Below, in pieces: positions 59,323-64,000 of a DNA stretch of 64,000 nucleotides (positions are counted from its first letter, which is position 1; each line of letters begins with the position of its first letter). The position numbers and the translations under genes are program-made. The stretch is taken from assembly GCF_021869535.1 (NCBI RefSeq), contig NW_026262734.1:107853088-107917087 (forward strand). Direction: 5' to 3'. Below the pieces are notes generated by a model. That model was not told the DNA's origin, did not search any database, and was given only the letters and a program-made list of their open reading frames with translations. This DNA is from Mytilus californianus. Taxonomy: Eukaryota; Mollusca; Bivalvia; Mytilida; Mytilidae.

Positions 59323-59416
59323 ACGAATGATTCTCTTTTTGATGAATGCCAAAAACATTTCTTATAAGTTATAATATTAATTTTTATTGAACTCAATCAG
59401 GAATGAGCGCGAAAAA

Positions 59417-60560
59417 TTATACATGTAAAATAAACAACATAAATGAGAGAACATCATCTATATAGCGGAAAGTGAAAATAAAGGATACTGCTAGCTTCTT
59501 ACTTTTCTTCCTAAGAACTTCTTGTATGAAGTCAGCCTTGTATGAATAAAGGAACAGGTCGGCAATAAGAGGAGCACAGTTGGTTCCCATTAGAATGCCG
59601 ATTGTTTGCCGAAAAACACGACCTTTAAAGGTAACAAATATGTGGTCAATCACAAACTCAAACATCTTGATAAAGTCAGTTTCAGAGAATTTTTTGTTTG
59701 AATCAGAGTTATTTTTTTACAAAGTACGATTTATCCCTCCCTAAAACAAGATACTTGTATCTACATTGGCCATTCTTTTTTATGAAACAAATCAGGACCA
59801 ACTCTTTCAATTTCTCTATTAGTTTGGAATGGGTAATACTTGTGTAAAGTGTTGAAAAGTCAAATGTTTCAATACTATTGCAAGATGAAAGAGTCTTAGA
59901 TTGTATGACTCTAAAAGATCTTAAGTTTTAAGTATCCATATCTGATTCACACCACCGCTGGAATAGGTAGTTACACAATAACTTTGAAGCCCGGCTTTGA
60001 TTGCTGATAAAATTGATGTTAAGAATTTGGAAAGAGGTTTCGTAGAGCACTTGGATGACCCAGCAATGTAACGTTGGTTCTAAGGACACTTAAGTAGTTT
60101 AGGTATCAAATACAGTGAAGGAAGATCCAGTCCTTCATCTTTGGTTGAAATTCCTAAGTAACATAGAACAAACCTATGTCAAATATGTCCTCCTTGGTGA
60201 GTGTCGTGTGCGTATTTGTATGGTTTCCATGACAATTGTCAATACCTATTTCATTTATTAATCTGTTTATGTAATGTGATTTACACACAAAAACGATGTT
60301 GTTTGGGGCTTTATCTGCGGAGACAATACCATATTTGTCATTAAGGTAGGACAGGTGTTTTGCAACATTTGGGTCTTTAAAGATTGATGTAGCATTGGAA
60401 TTCATAGACCCATTCAGTTTTTTAATTTCTGATTTGTATCAACGACCTCACAGCCTTAATCCATTCGGAAAGGGTATCTACGTCTTTTTTCTCGCGTATA
60501 ACCCATTACCTGGCATAATCCTTTCGATAAACCAAACATCTGGTTCAAAAGACATTTTCA
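59417..60560 (-). pseudogene. Penelope-like reverse transcriptase, family 2, better copy
   Basis: Minus strand, N to C: SIFKDPNVAKHLSYLNDKYG, VSADKAPNNIVFVCKSHYIN (60,405-60,250), a decayed middle, then IDHIFVTFKGRVFRQTIG, GTNCAPLIADLFLYSYKADF and FTFRYIDDVLSF (59,665-59,450). YIDD is the catalytic box; the usual GIPMGT reads GILMGT. The family differs from that at 5,178 in sequence and lacks its 3' block. The fragment at 3,563-4,500 is a relative. Stops and shifts in the middle make it dead. Confidence 0.75.
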
Positions 60561-63500
60561 TCGGTAATTATTAAGTTTACATTTTAAAAGGAAATGTATT
60601 TCATCATCTAATTCTATACCAGTTGGACATACATTTATTCTTTTTTTTCAAATATATCTACAAAATTCAATTAAAAGTGGGTGGTCACCAGTTTGAATTT
60701 TTATCAATAATTATATTCAGTGTTCAATAATAGAATGTGAAAGATATGACTCTTATTTTCCTAACATTTCTCCCATTTTACTTTTTATACAAATATTCGT
60801 TGTAGCAGTGGACTGATAAAGTGTGTGTGTGACGGGGAGGTGTTATCTTCTGAAAGTGATAAGCAAAACAAATTAGCTTTTTTTTTATAGTCTAATAGTC
60901 AAAAAGTAAGTAAATTTGAGGTAATACCGTCGGTCAATATGACTCTTTGGCACCAATAACGGATCAGCCTCGTTCAAACAGGGAAGGGAATATTCATATT
61001 TAAGATGAAGATTAAGATTAAGGTGACTTTGAGCTGAAGAATAGCAATAAAAAAGCTCTTCCTTTGCTTTCTGTGTGTGTTTTTTTGCTGTGCATGTACT
61101 GATTTTGTGTCATGGATGGATACCCATATCCTTTGTTTGTTTTTTATTATCAAGTCAAAAGATCGATGCATTCAAAAATCATATATTAATAATTATTTGA
61201 CACTTGTATTGATGTCGATGTATTTTTGGGGGAATTGTTTTGTGTTAATTGGAAAAAAAATGTAGATCGTGCAATGTCTTCTTTAAGCGTAAACTAACAG
61301 CCGATAAATGCATACATGTATCGAGCAGAATAATTAACCGCAGGTAGCTGCATTAATATAAGTTCATAGGAGTTTGTATTCGTTTTCAAAGAGATTCGAA
61401 CTGGATGGCCTTTGTCTTTTATTGATAAAAAATAACATATTATTGCATTATACATAAGCAACCATTTTCAGTCTAAAATGATTTTTTAAAAAGGTAGACC
61501 AACTTAACACTGTGCGTGTCTTTGTTAGATATGACACATAAATCCATAGTAGTTCTTTGTGTCGTAAATTAGATAAAACTCGGCTATAAACATTGTATCT
61601 TCCAAAAATAGTTTATGCTTATACAAATGTTTCATTCTTTTTCTCTAATCCTTACACGATTTATCCTTTTCCTGACCTGTTGATTATTTTTATTTAATCA
61701 ACGTGTGGTTCGTTTGATATCAGTTCTTCATTGCTCAAAATTCGATTATGACGTCAAACCTTCTTGCTTTCCTTTGAATTTCGTATTGTGACGTCATGAA
61801 AAAAGGCGATCATGCCTGGTGACGTCACATAGAAAGAACACATCTTTTTGCAGATCATTCGAAAGGAAGGATTTAATTTGTCTGCATATCGTTTAAAAAT
61901 CATTAGAGAAACAGATTCCACCACCAAAGCTTGTGCAATACGGTGCCTCGCGTTTTAAATTTGAAAATTTAACTGTCTTGAGTGGATAAATATCGTATCA
62001 CACTCGATAGAGTGGAAGAATCTATATTTATCATTACATTCTTTAATGTCCATATCTTTATTTTTTTCATCAACTTTATTTGTTACAATCCAAGAAAAAA
62101 TAAGGATTGGTTAAAAATGTTACACCGGGAGCATGAAAAACCACAACGATTTTTCTTTACCTATAGTGAATTTTAATTGTAAATACATATTGATAAGGTA
62201 TGCCTCTTATCGCATATATACCTTGATTTAGCTTTTTTAAACATCATGAACGGTAACAATTTTATAACACCATTTGCACATTTCGATTGCAAATGTCTCT
62301 TCTAAATACCCAAGGCCAAAATATTTGAAAAACTAAACATTTCCAAACGTTTAAGACACGATAAAACCAAAATGACTTAACGTTAGCCAAATCCGGACTG
62401 GAGTGAGCACTTTTAAGACAGGGGAAAATAACATTTTATTTATCTTAGGGTCGCTCTTTCGTTCGATCAATCATAACATCCCTTTGTGTGTTATACGACA
62501 AGAAAATCCTTAAAATAGGCATTATCTATAACTTAATTGTCGGTGGTGCAATACCTGTGCTTAAAGAAATAATTTCTGAAATTTCATAACATCAAATTTC
62601 AATCAAACAATATCCATATTTTCATGCCAGTAACAAAGTACTGGGTGCATGGCTGGTAATGCCTTCTGCGACTAACAGCCAACCAGCAGAGGTATTCAAC
62701 CAGTGGTATTTATAACATTAACTGTACCAATATATCTACACCAGATGTGCAATTCGACAATAGATATAATTAGGTATATGCTCTTACGATAGTGATGTTT
62801 TGTAACAAAATAATATAGGTCATGTTTAACTGACAATTTTTTCTATTATTTACGTGCGCGAGTTTATCACAATGCATTTGCCTCAATGTGGACTCATCTT
62901 CCATACTTTTTTTAAGATGCCGTTTATCTCATTATAATTTTATAAGATTTAATCTATTTTTACATCAACGAATACTGATATTTTTGTTTAAATACGGATA
63001 AAAGATAGATGGGTTGTATATCAATGATGAATTTACCATTAAACCTTTAATCAAGAAAATCCATCTAGATGGTAGCCTATCATCCTCAGACAAATGTTTG
63101 TATCTTATGCTAAGATATAAAAGATGTAAAACAATTATAAATAAATTAACAGATTATCATCAGGAGCACATTTTTAAAAAACACAAACAGCTAAAATATA
63201 TAAAATACAACTAGAGAGAAAGTTCATGACTTGAGACAAACACATACAGATGAGGCGTGGTTAAATTAATTCGAGTTCTCAATTCTCCCCTTGTTATAGG
63301 TTAGACTACTTTCATATTTTTACAAATCATTAGTACGGGTTAATTGTTCTTGTAATGTTTTACATTCATTGGAAATTAACAAATTTTGGCAAAGTTCTAA
63401 CTAGCCTTATTACAATCTGAAAAAGTGAGGTATTAAAACTGTCAAAGGATTGACGTTACAATTTGCTGTCAATTGAATACGGAATCGAATTTAGTATTCT

Positions 63501-63714
63501 GTAACAAAAATATCTCTTATCAAATGGCAAAATCAAAAGCCCAAACACATCAATCGAATTGAAAGCAACTGTAATATTTCTGATTTGGTACAGGCAAATA
63601 ACATTCTCCTGTATCATCCTATACTTCCAAAATCACATACCGATATTGAGATAAAATGAGAACGTTGATCTTTCTGAAAATGCTTAACCTGGATAGAAAT
63701 AGAATGTAGCAATT
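60561..63714. other. Noncoding right part
   Basis: Contains a dispersed repeat copy (61,010-61,135), a stretch distantly like 43,070-43,200 (61,720-61,830, gatcatgcctggtgacgtca), a segment like 50,490 at 61,990, and the common repeat fragment at 63,518-63,600. The frame 63,014-63,214 (SLSSSDKCLYLMLRYKRCKT) may be a terminal exon but nothing confirms it. Confidence 0.55.
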
Positions 63715-63940
63715 TAATGCCACATGTGGAGCAGGATATGCTTACCCTTCCGGAGCACCTGAGATCACCCCCAGTTTTTGGTGGGGTTCGTGTTGCTTAG
63801 TCTTTAGTTTTCTATGTTGTGCCTTCTGTACTATTATTTGTCTGTTTGTCTTTTTATTTTTAGCCATGGCGTTGTCAGTTTATTTTCAATATATGAGTTT
63901 GACTGTCCCTCTGGTATCTTTCGTCCCTCTTTTACGATTA
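63715..63940 (+). repeat. Common mussel repeat, right-edge copy
   Basis: Closely matches 35,340-35,577 (gccacatgtggagcaggat, tggggttcgtgttgcttagt, ttgactgtccctctggtatc), lacking the first 130 bases of that copy. Confidence 0.8.
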
Positions 63941-64000
63941 TCTCGAGAATTTCATATATGAACGCCAGCATCGACGAAAAAAGGGTATGTATGGACTGTA

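Noticed and set aside
63014-63214. 66-codon frame near the right edge
   Set aside because: Possibly a terminal exon, but no acceptor or family could be identified.

Overview
The window looks like nuclear DNA of a bivalve mollusc, most likely a mytilid mussel. It is AT-rich, has long introns with GT/AG borders, and is packed with dispersed repeats that I recognise from mussel genomes. Its two host loci belong to families enlarged in bivalve innate immunity: a fibrinogen-related protein and a Mab-21/cGAS-like nucleotidyltransferase. There is no sign of bacterial or organellar sequence.

Layout. (1) 1-20,647, plus strand: a fibrinogen-related gene. Its 5' part (laminin-type EGF, thrombospondin type 1, EGF) is interrupted by a TGA. 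About 10 kb downstream lie four intact exons that make a complete 209-residue fibrinogen C-terminal domain. The introns hold retroelement remains and a 47-bp minisatellite with a three-unit higher-order period. (2) 22.2-32 kb, minus strand: a broken Ty3/Gypsy retrotransposon. Ahead of gag it carries an extra reading frame resembling an SGNH hydrolase. A 5'-truncated Penelope-like element abuts its integrase end. (3) 33.2-50.4 kb: an imperfect tandem duplication with a microhomology junction inside a Tc1 element. One unit was later invaded by a 4.46-kb TTAA-flanked element with terminal inverted repeats, by a 1.1-kb insertion with hairpins at both ends, and by a short dispersed repeat. The other unit preserves the empty sites. 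(4) 50.7-56.9 kb, plus strand: the cGAS-like gene, in two recognisable exons, damaged by one in-frame TGA and two frameshifts. (5) 57-64 kb: noncoding DNA with remains of a second Penelope-like lineage.

The two host loci are unrelated in position but share a theme of pattern recognition outside the cell and in the cytosol. All transposon genes seen are broken. Penelope-like copies of one family carry GIY-YIG nuclease remains upstream of the reverse transcriptase, the permuted order described for Naiad-type elements. Coordinates of repeat edges are estimates by eye; splice sites and terminal repeats were read base by base.
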